From assembly GCF_017794765.1 (NCBI RefSeq), contig NZ_CP051236.1, positions 3,052,176-3,116,175 on the forward strand: DNA of 64,000 nt. The letters are read 5' to 3'. The notes beneath the pieces are model-generated. The model had not been told where the DNA came from. It did not search any database and worked only from the letters and a program-made list of their open reading frames with translations. Shown one piece after another: positions 1-8,419 of this stretch (position 1 is its first letter; every line of letters starts with the position of its first letter). Source of the DNA: Nitratireductor sp. (lineage in GTDB: Bacteria > Pseudomonadota > Alphaproteobacteria > Rhizobiales > Rhizobiaceae). Made by a program: the position numbers and the translations under genes.

Positions 1-366
1 TTCCACCGTGCAATCCAGATCTTCGGTATTGACCGACAGGATGCGGTTCATGTTCATCAGGTCCAGCGAGATCCCGCCACCTGGCGCATTCACATGTCCC
101 TCCAGGGAAGACCCGGTTCCGAAAGGGATGACGGGCACACGATGCTCTGCGCACATGCGCACCACATCCTGAACCTCCTCGACAGTATGCGGCGCGAACA
201 CCGCATCCGGCAGCTGCGGAGGAATATAACTGGTGGAATGGGCATGCTGCTCGCGAACCGAATGTCCGGTAGCAAGTCGCTCCCCGTAACGCTGACGCAA
301 AAGGTTCAGCACAAGCCGAACACCTTCTTCGTTCCTTGCTACCTGTTCCAGTTCCGCAAGCGCCAT
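1..366 (-). CDS. FAD-binding oxidase, GlcD/D-lactate dehydrogenase type (N-terminal part)
   Basis: The gene runs off the left edge, so only about the first 122 residues are present, starting at the ATG whose complement lies at 364-366. The visible part is the start of an FAD_binding_4 (PCMH) domain: residues near 80-100 read PVIPFGTGSSLEGH, the pyrophosphate-binding loop of D-2-hydroxyacid (D-lactate, glycolate) dehydrogenases, followed by a GGGISLDL strand. Family members oxidise D-2-hydroxyacids at the membrane or with an electron-transfer partner. The substrate cannot be told from this fragment. It is divergent from the thioesterase at 478. Confidence 0.82.
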   Translation of the reverse strand, partial: MALAELEQVARNEEGVRLVLNLLRQRYGERLATGHSVREQHAHSTSYIPPQLPDAVFAPHTVEEVQDVVRMCAEHRVPVIPFGTGSSLEGHVNAPGGGISLDLMNMNRILSVNTEDLDCTVE

Positions 367-477
367 TCAGCTTCTCCAATCAGGTGGTCCAACCCTTGCC
401 GCACAGGATCGTTTTCGTTTCTATCCGAATCTGATGCAAGTCGAACATAGTCCGCAGACCAGGGATAGAGAAACACA

Positions 478-966
478 ATGCCAGACGAAGCACCTCATTG
501 CTCATCTGTCTTCGAGCTGCAGAAGGACTGGATCGACTTCAACGGTCATCTGAACATGGCCTATTACACGGTTCTTTTCGACCGCGCCTATGAAGAAGTG
601 TCTGAGGGGTTTGGAATGGGTGCGCGCTATGCGGCAGAGCGGCGCCTGACCACCTACACGGCAGAAATCCACCTTTGCTACCTGCGCGAACTTCATCTTG
701 AAGACAAGGTTCGTGGCACCTATCAGCTGCTTGATCATGACGAAAAGCGCCTTCATTCCTATCAGGAGCTGCGCCATGCGGAGGAAGGCTGGCTGGCGGC
801 CACCTGCGAGACGCTGACGCTGCACATCGATATGTCAGGCCCGAAGGTCACGCCCTTTCCCGCAGATGTGCTTGGCCGCATCGAAACGATGTACGCGATG
901 CACAAATCGCTCCCGCAACCGGAACAGGCCGGCCGCTCCATCGCCATCCGCCGCCGGACGCGCTAG
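478..966 (+). CDS. Hot-dog fold acyl-CoA thioesterase family protein
   Basis: This 162-aa single-domain protein has the 4-hydroxybenzoyl-CoA thioesterase (hot-dog) pattern. An aromatic-acid segment near residues 18-34 reads DWIDFNGHLNMAYYTVLFDR, where the Asp, Asn-Gly-His and Met-Ala positions form the usual active-site region at the start of the long central helix. It probably hydrolyses a short- or medium-chain acyl-CoA in the cytoplasm. The arrangement is close to thioesterases linked with carnitine dehydrogenases, but no carnitine genes lie nearby, so the substrate is open. The ClC gene follows after 8 bases and is likely co-transcribed. Confidence 0.75.
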   Translation: MPDEAPHCSSVFELQKDWIDFNGHLNMAYYTVLFDRAYEEVSEGFGMGARYAAERRLTTYTAEIHLCYLRELHLEDKVRGTYQLLDHDEKRLHSYQELRHAEEGWLAATCETLTLHIDMSGPKVTPFPADVLGRIETMYAMHKSLPQPEQAGRSIAIRRRTR

Positions 967-974
967 GGTTTCGC

Positions 975-2612
975 ATGCCTCTTCTCAAGCTGATACAGCG
1001 CCTGCCACAGATTCTGCGAACGTGGATCGAGCCGAATATCAGCGCCTTCCTCGAGGCGCGGCTACCACTCGTTTGGCTCCTGTCGCTGTTTCTCGGCCTT
1101 GCAGTGGCGGTCGCGGCCATTGCATTCCGCGAGCTGATCGGCTTCTTCCAGCTCTTCTGGCTCGGCACCAGCTCTGAACGCGTGTTTACAGCGGCCCTCT
1201 CCCTGCCCTGGTACTGGATCATGGCAGGTCCAGTTGTCGGTGGTCTCCTGGTCGGCATTCTCCTCACACGCCTTGAAGCGCGGCGCACCGGCGCCGTGGC
1301 CGATGTGATCGAAGCCCGTGCCTTGTCAGGGCGCAAACTGAGATTTCGTGAGGGCCTGCTTTCCGCTTTCGTCACCGCACTGTCACTCGGCTCAGGCGCA
1401 AGCGCAGGACGCGAGGGCCCTGTGGTCCATCTGGGCGCCGTTCTGGCAACAGCGATTGCATGGCGCGCCAGTCTTCCCGAATGGTGCCGGCGCACCCTCT
1501 TGGGTGCAGGTGTTGCCAGCGCGATTTCCGCCTCCTTCAACGCCCCCATTGCCGGTGTTCTTTTTGCCCATGAGGTCATCCTCGGCCATTACGCCATGCG
1601 CTCCTTCGTCCCCATCGTCATCGCGTCAGCTGCTGGCGCGGTGGCATCCCGGCTGTGGTTCGGGAGCGCCGCCGCGTTCCTGGTCCCCACACACCAGATC
1701 AGCTCATTCTGGGAATTCCCGGCCTTCGCCCTTCTGGGAGTCACGGCTGCCGTGGTGGCGATCCTCTTTCAGTTCTCGCTCTTCGTCTCGGATTATGCGG
1801 CTCGTGGGATCCGTATCCCGCTCTGGACGCGTCCCCTTGTCGGCGGTCTGATTGTCGGGGGCATCGCCGTCATCTTCCCGCATGTGCTGGGCGTGGGCTA
1901 CGAAGTTACCGACATGGCTCTGTGGAACCGTCTGCCGCTCATGACCATGCTGGCGCTGATCGTTGTCAAAACGGCCGCGACGTCCATAACGCTCGCCATG
2001 CGCTTTGGTGGCGGCATCTTCTCGCCTGCCCTTTTTCTCGGCGCGCTCACCGGCGGTGCGTTCGGGATCATTGCCGCATCGGCTTTTCCCACCATGGCCT
2101 CGAGCGAAGGGCTCTACGCCATCCTGGGCATGGGAGCCGTCGCCGGCGCTGTTCTCGGCGCGCCCATCTCCACAACCGTCATCGTGTTCGAACTGACCGG
2201 CGGCTATGAACTCTCAATCGCGCTTTTGCTGACCGTTGCAGTGGCTCACGGCATCACCCAGACCATTCACGGCCATTCCTGGTTCCAGTGGCAGCTCGAG
2301 ATGCGCGGTCTTTTCCTCGTCGAAGGCCCTCACCGGGCCCTCGGCCAGTCCATTCGCGTCATGGATTTCATGGAGCCGCTGGATGATGAGGACGAGCCGG
2401 TCACCTATGACCCCGAAACTGGTGCCCCTTCACTCAAACCGACCGATACGCTGGAAGCTTCGTTGCGCGCATTCGACAAGGGCGGGCACGACCGCCTGCC
2501 GGTGGTCGATCTGAAAGATCCGAGCAAGGTCATCGCCTTCGCCAGCCATGTCCGTGCCCTGCGCTTCTTCAACCGCGCGCTCGTGGATATGAGCGAGGAA
2601 GAACACCGATAG
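975..2612 (+). CDS. ClC-family chloride channel or H+/Cl- exchanger
   Basis: This 545-aa membrane protein has many hydrophobic helices and the ClC signature. Residues 139-149 read GSGASAGREGP, so the gating-glutamate position (E147) is kept, which in the family allows proton-coupled transport or gating. A second signature, GGGIFSPALFLGA, lies near residues 345-357. After the membrane part (to about 460) there is a soluble tail with one CBS-like segment (about 487-540, DRLPVVDL). Role: anion transport across the inner membrane, possibly in acid or osmotic adaptation. Residue 142 is Ala where GSGPS is usual; this can affect anion selectivity, but the effect is not predictable here. Confidence 0.88.
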   Translation: MPLLKLIQRLPQILRTWIEPNISAFLEARLPLVWLLSLFLGLAVAVAAIAFRELIGFFQLFWLGTSSERVFTAALSLPWYWIMAGPVVGGLLVGILLTRLEARRTGAVADVIEARALSGRKLRFREGLLSAFVTALSLGSGASAGREGPVVHLGAVLATAIAWRASLPEWCRRTLLGAGVASAISASFNAPIAGVLFAHEVILGHYAMRSFVPIVIASAAGAVASRLWFGSAAAFLVPTHQISSFWEFPAFALLGVTAAVVAILFQFSLFVSDYAARGIRIPLWTRPLVGGLIVGGIAVIFPHVLGVGYEVTDMALWNRLPLMTMLALIVVKTAATSITLAMRFGGGIFSPALFLGALTGGAFGIIAASAFPTMASSEGLYAILGMGAVAGAVLGAPISTTVIVFELTGGYELSIALLLTVAVAHGITQTIHGHSWFQWQLEMRGLFLVEGPHRALGQSIRVMDFMEPLDDEDEPVTYDPETGAPSLKPTDTLEASLRAFDKGGHDRLPVVDLKDPSKVIAFASHVRALRFFNRALVDMSEEEHR

Positions 2613-2746
2613 GCTGCCAGATCACGAGGTCGCCGGCTCGCATCATGAAAGCAGGGTTTCATTAACCATATCGGTTAAGGCAGCATCTTTGCACAAGTTT
2701 AACCATGCCCTCCGCTTGAAGCGTTTGAACGGCACGCTGACCATCC

Positions 2747-3016
2747 TTGGTAAATCCATTCGATTCGCGGTTGGCGGAAAACCCGGTGTTGAACGAGGAA
2801 GCCAAAGCCCTGTCAGACGGTCTCGCGCGCTCACACGAGTTCACGGATTACGACTTCTGGCGCGCGCTGAAATCCATTGAGGACGAACTCTATTGGCTCG
2901 AACGAAACCGCAGGCCAATTCCCATCGACCTGATCTATGTCCGCGCCATCGTCCGCACCGCGCGCCAGAAGCGTCTTTTCATCGCCTGGGACCCGGCGCC
3001 ATTCGACGCCTTTTGA
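2747..3016 (+). CDS. Conserved-looking small hypothetical protein
   Basis: This is an 89-aa acidic and basic soluble protein with no signal peptide or membrane segment and no fold I can name. The aromatic run FTDYDFWRALKSIEDELYWLERNRRPIP suggests a helical protein. The reading frame opens with TTG at 2747, just after an in-frame stop at 2738; GTG at 2786 is an alternative start. Codon use resembles the neighbouring genes and no overlapping ORF on either strand looks better, so it is probably real. It lies between the ClC gene and the convergent dienelactone-hydrolase gene. Confidence 0.55.
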   Translation: MVNPFDSRLAENPVLNEEAKALSDGLARSHEFTDYDFWRALKSIEDELYWLERNRRPIPIDLIYVRAIVRTARQKRLFIAWDPAPFDAF

Positions 3017-3019
3017 GTT

Positions 3020-3898
3020 TCAGGACAGGTGTTCCTTCAGGAACGCCACCGTTCTCTCCCAGGCCAGATCAGCGGCTTCCTTGTCATAGCGGGCTTCCGA
3101 CGTGTCGTTGTTGAACGCGTGGTTCACGCCCTCATAGACATGAATGGTGAAGTCCTTGCCTGCCTCTTCGAGCGCGGTGCGATAAGCGTCGATCCCTGCG
3201 TTGATCCGCTCGTCGAGCCCGGCATAGTGGAGCAGCAGCGGCGCTTCGATCTTGGCAACTTCAGCTGCATCAGCCTGGCGTCCGTAATAGGCAACACCTG
3301 CGTCAAGCTCTGGATCGTTCACGGCAAGCTGGTTGACCAGCCCTCCACCCCAACAGAAACCGATGGCACCGACATTCCCGTTGGACGCATCGTGTCCGGC
3401 CAGATACGCCTGCGTTGCAACTGCATTGCGCAGGGTCTGGCCGCCGTCGAGCTGACCGATCATTTCGCGCGCCTTGTCCTCGTCTTCCGGCGTGCCGCCG
3501 GAGGGAGAAAGAAAATCGGGTGCCAGCGCAACGAAGCCCTCAAGCGCCATGCGCCGAGCGACATCGCGGATATGTGGATTGAGGCCCCGGTTTTCGTGGA
3601 TGACAATCACCGCCGGAAGTTTTCCCTCCGTTCCGGTCGGGCGCACGAGGTATCCCGCCATATCGCCGCCATCGCCCGGGTAAGTGATATCCTCCGCCGC
3701 AAGGCGATCATCGTCCTCGGCGACCATGGCCGCCCGCGCAGAATTGGCGGCGAGCAATGGCACGATAGCCGCAGCCGCGGCTCCCGAACCTGCAAGCTTC
3801 GTCATCTTGTTCATGAAAGCGCGGCGATCGAGTGTGAGATGCGTGTATTCGTCATACGCATCAATCATCGCCTGTGTGATCTTGGGCTGATCCTGCAT
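3020..3898 (-). CDS. Dienelactone hydrolase family protein with Tat-like signal
   Basis: This is a 292-aa alpha/beta hydrolase. The ATG at 3898 is preferred over the upstream one at 4060 because GGGAGTG precedes it and the longer version would run into the merR gene. Residues about 24-60 contain DRRAFMNKM, then an Ala-rich hydrophobic stretch ending in Ala-Arg-Ala, which looks like a twin-arginine export signal. The hydrolase part has the nucleophile elbow GFCWGGG (Cys nucleophile typical of dienelactone hydrolases) and the His in GVNHAFNND. It probably acts on lactones or esters in the periplasm. It is divergent from a MerR regulator, which may control it. Confidence 0.82.
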   Translation of the reverse strand: MQDQPKITQAMIDAYDEYTHLTLDRRAFMNKMTKLAGSGAAAAAIVPLLAANSARAAMVAEDDDRLAAEDITYPGDGGDMAGYLVRPTGTEGKLPAVIVIHENRGLNPHIRDVARRMALEGFVALAPDFLSPSGGTPEDEDKAREMIGQLDGGQTLRNAVATQAYLAGHDASNGNVGAIGFCWGGGLVNQLAVNDPELDAGVAYYGRQADAAEVAKIEAPLLLHYAGLDERINAGIDAYRTALEEAGKDFTIHVYEGVNHAFNNDTSEARYDKEAADLAWERTVAFLKEHLS

Positions 3899-3937
3899 GA
3901 ATTCACTCCCGATTGTGATTGGCCCCCGCTGTGCAAA

Positions 3938-3947
3938 GACTATAGTC
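3938..3947. promoter_or_regulatory. Candidate promoter element between dienelactone hydrolase and merR genes
   Basis: GACTATAGTC is a perfect 10-bp palindrome in the divergent intergenic region. On the minus strand TATAGT could serve as the -10 of the hydrolase gene, with GTGAAT 19 bp upstream as a weak -35. A 19-bp spacer is the unusual spacing typical of MerR-controlled promoters, but I see no clear MerR dyad inside it. Confidence 0.25.
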
Positions 3948-4049
3948 CGTGTGGCTGAGGTCCATTCACACCCGCGTGAGCGACGGCAGACTTTCGCTCC
4001 TGACCGCCAATCCCTATATCTCCGGCAATAAAAGTTAGGAGCGATCCTC

Positions 4050-4463
4050 ATGTGGTCCATCGGAGAACTATCGAAGCGGGTGGGCGTGAAAGTACCGACA
4101 ATCCGGTACTACGAAGAAACCGGCCTGATCGAACCGCCCGAACGATCTTCGGGCAATCAGCGGCGCTATGGCCGGGAAGCCCTGGATCGCCTGACCTTCA
4201 TCCGGCATGCCCGCGATCTCGGACTCGGCATAGACGCCATCCGCTCGCTCATAGAACTGAGCAGCCACCCCGAAAAACCGTGCGAGGCAGTCGACAGCAT
4301 TGCACAGGAGCACTTGCGGGAAGTGCGCCAGCGCATTGCGCGCCTCCGGAAACTTGAACATGAACTTCAACGCATCGTTGATAGCTGCGACAGCGGCACA
4401 GTCTGCGATTGCTATGTCCTGAGAGCGCTGGCCGACCATTCTCTTTGCGAGAGCGAACACTGA
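4050..4463 (+). CDS. MerR-family transcriptional regulator, metal-responsive type
   Basis: This is a 137-aa regulator. An N-terminal winged helix-turn-helix (residues 1-70, IGELSKRVGVKVPTIRYYEETGL) is followed by a long dimerisation helix. The C-terminal region carries Cys residues in the arrangement CDSGTVCDCYVL, plus a Cys near residue 76 and a terminal LC. This is close to ZntR/CadR-type Zn/Cd/Pb sensors, so a thiol or metal effector is likely. AGGAG precedes the ATG by 9 bases. It is divergent from the dienelactone-hydrolase gene; no metal exporter lies nearby, so the target is uncertain. Confidence 0.8.
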   Translation: MWSIGELSKRVGVKVPTIRYYEETGLIEPPERSSGNQRRYGREALDRLTFIRHARDLGLGIDAIRSLIELSSHPEKPCEAVDSIAQEHLREVRQRIARLRKLEHELQRIVDSCDSGTVCDCYVLRALADHSLCESEH

Positions 4464-4577
4464 TTACAGGCGCGGATGGATTTGCCGGCTGTCAGCATCT
4501 TGGTTCAAGGTCCGCAAACCGGTACAAATGGAAAACATCCTTGGGCTTTGCCCCCCGAATCACCATATGCAGGTCCG

Positions 4578-7076
4578 ATGTCCGGCTTTCCTGACGATAT
4601 TCCGTTCTTCGATGAGGACGACCCGACCCCGCCTCCCCCGGCTGCGCAAAAGCCTTCCGGCATTGCAGCGCGTGCCATGGCGGCGCGCACGGGTGGTCCT
4701 GACACACGCTATCTCAATGCGCTCAATCCCGAGCAGCGGCTTGCCGTGGAGACCACCGAAGGACCCGTCCTGGTGCTCGCCGGCGCCGGCACCGGCAAGA
4801 CGCGCGTACTGACCACCCGCATCGCGCATATCCTCGCATCGGGCCGCGCCTATCCCTCGCAGATCCTCGCCGTGACCTTCACCAACAAGGCCGCGCGCGA
4901 GATGAAGATGCGCATTGGCACCCTGGTCGGCGAGGCCATCGAGGGCATGCCCTGGCTCGGCACGTTCCACTCCATCGGCGTCAAGATCCTGCGCAAGCAT
5001 GCAGAGCTGGCGGGACTGAAAAGCTCCTTCACCATTCTCGACACCGATGACCAGATCCGCCTCATGAAGCAGATCATCCAGGCCGAAGGTCTCGACGACA
5101 AGCGCTGGCCGCCGCGCCAGTTCGCGCAGATGGTCGATGGCTGGAAAAACAAGGGGCTCGCACCCAGGGAAATTCCCGAGGGCGACGCCCGCGCCTTTGC
5201 CAATGGCAAGGGCCGTGAACTCTACGCCGCCTATCAGGATCGGCTGAAGACGCTCAACGCCGTCGATTTCGGCGATCTCCTGTGCCATCCGATCCGCATT
5301 CTGCGCGACAATCCGGATGTGCTTGCCGACTATCATCGAAAGTTCCGCTACATTCTCGTCGACGAGTATCAGGACACCAACACCGCGCAGTATATGTGGC
5401 TCAGGCTTCTGGCTCAGCGGCCGAAGAGCACCGAACCCGTCAACATCTGCTGTGTGGGCGATGACGACCAGTCCATCTATGGCTGGCGCGGTGCCGAGGT
5501 GGACAACATCCTGCGTTTCGAGAAGGATTTTCCCGGTGCCGCCGTCATCCGGCTGGAGCGTAATTACCGCTCCACCGCGCATATTCTGGGCGCCGCCTCC
5601 CACCTCATCGCCCACAATGAGGGGCGGCTCGGCAAAACGCTTTTCACCGAACAGTCCGATCCCGACGATCCCAAGGTAAAAGTCCATGCCGCATGGGATT
5701 CGGAAGAGGAAGCCCGCGCCGTCGGCGAGGAAATCGAAGCGCTTCAGGCCAAGGGCCACGCGCTGAACGACATCGCCATCCTGGTCCGTGCCTCCTTCCA
5801 GATGCGCGAATTCGAAGACCGTTTCGTCACGCTGGGCCTCAATTACCGCGTCATCGGCGGACCCCGCTTCTACGAGCGCATGGAAATCCGCGACGCCATG
5901 GCCTATTTCCGCATCGTCGCGCAGGCCGCCGACGATCTCGCCTTCGAGCGTATCGTCAACACACCCAAGCGTGGATTGGGCGAAGCCAGCGTCCGCCAGA
6001 TCCACGATGTCTCCCGCATGCGTGAGGCAACGCTCCTGCAGGCCGCGCGCGATCTCGTCGGCACCGAGGAAATGAAGCCCAAGCCGCGCGCCTCGCTGCG
6101 CACGCTCGTCGACAATATCGAACGCTGGCAGGGCATGCTCGACCGCACGCCCCACACCGAACTTGCCGAGATCATCCTTGAAGAGTCCGGCTATACGGAC
6201 ATGTGGAAGAACGACCGCTCCGCCGAGGCACCCGGCAGGCTTGAAAACCTCAAGGAGCTGATCCGCTCCATGGAGGACTATGACAGTCTGCGCGGCTTTC
6301 TCGAACATGTCGCGCTCGTCATGGATGCCGAACGCGACGAGGAACTCGACGCCGTCAGCCTGATGACGCTTCATTCCGCCAAGGGTCTCGAATTCCCCAC
6401 CGTGTTCCTGCCCGGCTGGGAGGAAGGCCTCTTCCCTCACCAGCGCGCGCTCGACGAGGGTGGCCGCTCGGGCCTCGAAGAAGAGCGGCGCCTGGCCTAT
6501 GTCGGCCTCACCCGCGCAAAGAAGAACCTGCACATCTGGTTTGCTTCCAACCGGCGCATTCACGGCCTGTGGCAGTCGACCATCCCCTCACGCTTCCTCG
6601 ACGAGCTGCCCGAAGCGCATGTGGATGTGGCCGAGGAAAGCAACAGCTATGGCGGCTATTCCGCCGGCCAGCCCGGCCGGCCCAACCCCTATGGCAAATC
6701 CCGCTTCGACGATCAGCCTGCCTTTTCAAACAGCTATGCCACGCCCGGCTGGCAGCGCGCGCAGAAAAACAGGACTGAAGCAACCACCCGCAACTGGGGC
6801 AACCGCTCCGGCCATCAGGTGGAGCGCATCGGCTATGGCGAGGCGGATTCGGGCTATGGCGCAGGCCGCGGCTCGGTCAAGGGGCGCGTGATCGAAGGCG
6901 AACTTGTCGCCAAATCCGTGTCCGACACGCCCTCTGCCTTCAAGGTCGGTGACCGGGTGTTCCACCTCAAATTCGGCAATGGCAACGTCTCGGCGATCGA
7001 GGGCAACAAGCTCACCATCGATTTCGACAAGGCAGGCCAGAAGCGCGTACTTGATGGCTTTGTCGAACGGGTCTAG
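4578..7076 (+). CDS. uvrD: ATP-dependent DNA helicase UvrD/PcrA
   Basis: This superfamily 1A helicase has 832 aa from the ATG at 4578, which has AGG close upstream and begins an acidic N-terminus ahead of the helicase core; an in-frame ATG at 4476 would add 34 unlikely residues. Walker A GAGTGKT is at residues 69-75. DEYQDT (motif II), GDDDQSIYGWRG (motif III), LERNYRS (motif IV) and the C-terminal TLHSAKGLEFPTVFL and VGLTRAKK motifs all follow in order. A Gly/Tyr/Arg-rich linker leads to a C-terminal Tudor-like segment (VGDRVFHLKFGNGNV). It unwinds DNA 3' to 5' in nucleotide excision and mismatch repair. Confidence 0.95.
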   Translation: MSGFPDDIPFFDEDDPTPPPPAAQKPSGIAARAMAARTGGPDTRYLNALNPEQRLAVETTEGPVLVLAGAGTGKTRVLTTRIAHILASGRAYPSQILAVTFTNKAAREMKMRIGTLVGEAIEGMPWLGTFHSIGVKILRKHAELAGLKSSFTILDTDDQIRLMKQIIQAEGLDDKRWPPRQFAQMVDGWKNKGLAPREIPEGDARAFANGKGRELYAAYQDRLKTLNAVDFGDLLCHPIRILRDNPDVLADYHRKFRYILVDEYQDTNTAQYMWLRLLAQRPKSTEPVNICCVGDDDQSIYGWRGAEVDNILRFEKDFPGAAVIRLERNYRSTAHILGAASHLIAHNEGRLGKTLFTEQSDPDDPKVKVHAAWDSEEEARAVGEEIEALQAKGHALNDIAILVRASFQMREFEDRFVTLGLNYRVIGGPRFYERMEIRDAMAYFRIVAQAADDLAFERIVNTPKRGLGEASVRQIHDVSRMREATLLQAARDLVGTEEMKPKPRASLRTLVDNIERWQGMLDRTPHTELAEIILEESGYTDMWKNDRSAEAPGRLENLKELIRSMEDYDSLRGFLEHVALVMDAERDEELDAVSLMTLHSAKGLEFPTVFLPGWEEGLFPHQRALDEGGRSGLEEERRLAYVGLTRAKKNLHIWFASNRRIHGLWQSTIPSRFLDELPEAHVDVAEESNSYGGYSAGQPGRPNPYGKSRFDDQPAFSNSYATPGWQRAQKNRTEATTRNWGNRSGHQVERIGYGEADSGYGAGRGSVKGRVIEGELVAKSVSDTPSAFKVGDRVFHLKFGNGNVSAIEGNKLTIDFDKAGQKRVLDGFVERV

Positions 7077-7112
7077 CCTCGCACCGCGCAGCGGTCGATC
7101 CTGCCTCCGCGC

Positions 7113-7574
7113 TCAGTCAGTCCCCGGCTTGACGTAAACGAACTTGCCGTCGGCATTCTTCTCCCGCGACAAGACGCCCGTGCGCGCATGGCGCGAGAGC
7201 GGTCCTGAAAAGGCATTCGACTTGTAGCGCATGCCGAATGTCTCCTGGCAGCGAGCAACAATATCGCCGATGGTTCGGGGGGTATCGAAAAAGTCGCTCT
7301 CAAGCAGATCGTTCAAGGCAGCCACGGCGCCCTTGGCACTGTCAGTGGTTGTCTTGCGTCGACCGGGGCGAGGCGTGCTGCGCACGACATTCATCATGCC
7401 GGGACCGGCGATGAAGTCGTTGATCCCCCCCTCGGAAAACCCGCCGGGTCGAGCATCGTTCTGGCCCAGTACCAGTTCAACCACACGCAACTGCACGGCT
7501 TCCGACTCAAACTTGTTCACTGCCTCCGAAAGCTCGTTGAGCTGCTGCTTGAGCTTGTCGAAATCCTTGATCAT
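7113..7574 (-). CDS. Hypothetical protein, coiled-coil N-terminus and possible winged-helix C-terminus
   Basis: This is a 153-aa protein from the ATG at 7574 (GGGGCGGA upstream; the longer frame to 7625 is less likely). Residues 1-45 are a heptad-like helix (KLKQQLNELSEAVNKFESE). A Gly/Pro/Arg linker follows. Residues about 85-153 (ALNDLLESDFFDTPRTIGD ... GPLSRHARTGVLSREK) have the spacing of a small winged helix. A role in DNA binding or oligomerisation is only inferred. CTTGAC with a -10-like ACATAT about 18 bp further lies upstream on the minus strand. It stands alone, convergent with uvrD. Confidence 0.6.
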   Translation of the reverse strand: MIKDFDKLKQQLNELSEAVNKFESEAVQLRVVELVLGQNDARPGGFSEGGINDFIAGPGMMNVVRSTPRPGRRKTTTDSAKGAVAALNDLLESDFFDTPRTIGDIVARCQETFGMRYKSNAFSGPLSRHARTGVLSREKNADGKFVYVKPGTD

Positions 7575-7683
7575 AAAATCCGCCCCAACACCGTAATTAC
7601 CACCATAAACAGGTGAAACGCGCACATATGTCTCTATAAGTATTCAGTAAGTCAAGAGCGCGACAGGGCTGTATAGGCTAAAC

Positions 7684-7700
7684 GCCTACGCCGCGTAGGC
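7684..7700. repeat. Short perfect hairpin palindrome in intergenic DNA
   Basis: GCCTACG-CCG-CGTAGGC forms a 7-bp stem with a 3-base loop. A second small hairpin, GCCCT-ATC-AGGGC, lies at 7728-7740. They sit between the promoter side of the 7574 gene and the 3' end of the DUF488 gene. Neither has a T-run, so a terminator or protein-binding role is undecided. Confidence 0.4.
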
Positions 7701-7767
7701 TCGTCCCCTGATTTCCCGCTTTCCATGCCCTATCAGGGCAGAAACAATCAGTGGTTGAGGTCAGGTT

Positions 7768-8136
7768 TCAACGCGAATCGCTTTTTTCCTGCAACAGCTG
7801 GCGAACGACCACAGCCTGGTTGCGATCGCGATTCGTTGCGGAAAACAGCAATGTCAAAGGCCCCTCCTCCGCCGCTTCCATCAGTTCCTGCAAAAGCTCA
7901 GTCCGACGGGCCAGTTCCTCCCGATATCGCTCGCAGAATTCGCTCCAGCGCTCGGGTCTGTGCGCATACCACTTGCGCAACTCATGGCTCGGCCCGATAT
8001 CAGGCAGCCACGCATCGAGTGCCGCGCGCGTCTTGCTCATGCCACGAGGCCATAGTCTGTCAATGAGGATTCGCTTCCCGTCATTGCCCCCTACGGGGTC
8101 ATATATCCGCTTTACCCGAATATCGGCATTCGCCAT
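7768..8136 (-). CDS. DUF488 family protein (YeaO-like)
   Basis: This 122-aa protein is full length for the family. The hallmark IDRLWPRGMSK lies near residues 25-35, and WLPDIGPSHELRKWYAHRPERWSEF and RYREEL follow, as in YeaO-like DUF488 proteins. The biochemical function of the family is not settled; members are small cytoplasmic proteins often seen near stress or redox genes. It is divergent from the small-protein/SenC/PrmA operon across 280 bp. Confidence 0.85.
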   Translation of the reverse strand: MANADIRVKRIYDPVGGNDGKRILIDRLWPRGMSKTRAALDAWLPDIGPSHELRKWYAHRPERWSEFCERYREELARRTELLQELMEAAEEGPLTLLFSATNRDRNQAVVVRQLLQEKSDSR

Positions 8137-8283
8137 GGCAAACCTCCCGCAGCCACTCGATGCTATCGATTACACGCACTGATTGAAGCCCGCGCCAATC
8201 ATTTCCAAACCATATATCGTTAAAGTGCATATGTGGGGTTGACCCGTCCCCATAGCCGTTATGGCAACTTAACCTCAACCCTG

Positions 8284-8316
8284 AACCTCCCGTCGGCCTC
8301 CAGGCGGCGGGAGGTT
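8284..8316. other. Strong intergenic hairpin in the 8137-8419 gap, possible small RNA end
   Basis: AACCTCCCG (8284-8292) pairs with CGGGAGGTT (8308-8316), and an inner GCCT/AGGC pair extends the stem. The tail GCTTTC is only weakly T-rich. No flanking gene ends here: DUF488 is read away from it and the 43-aa gene starts 100 bases later. It could therefore close a short independent transcript from the upstream AT-rich stretch (8200-8230) or be leader structure for the 8420 operon. Confidence 0.35.
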
Positions 8317-8419
8317 GCTTTCAGGCCCGCTCCCACTTGCGACAAGATGAGGCTTTGCGCGAAGCCCGAACTTGCGCCTATTATGGGGTATGAAAACAGA
8401 GCACTCAGGGCACACAGCC

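Noticed and set aside
4560-6563. 667-aa open frame on the minus strand across uvrD
   Set aside because: It is the mirror of a strongly conserved helicase in high-GC DNA; its translation shows no domain and no ribosome-binding site.
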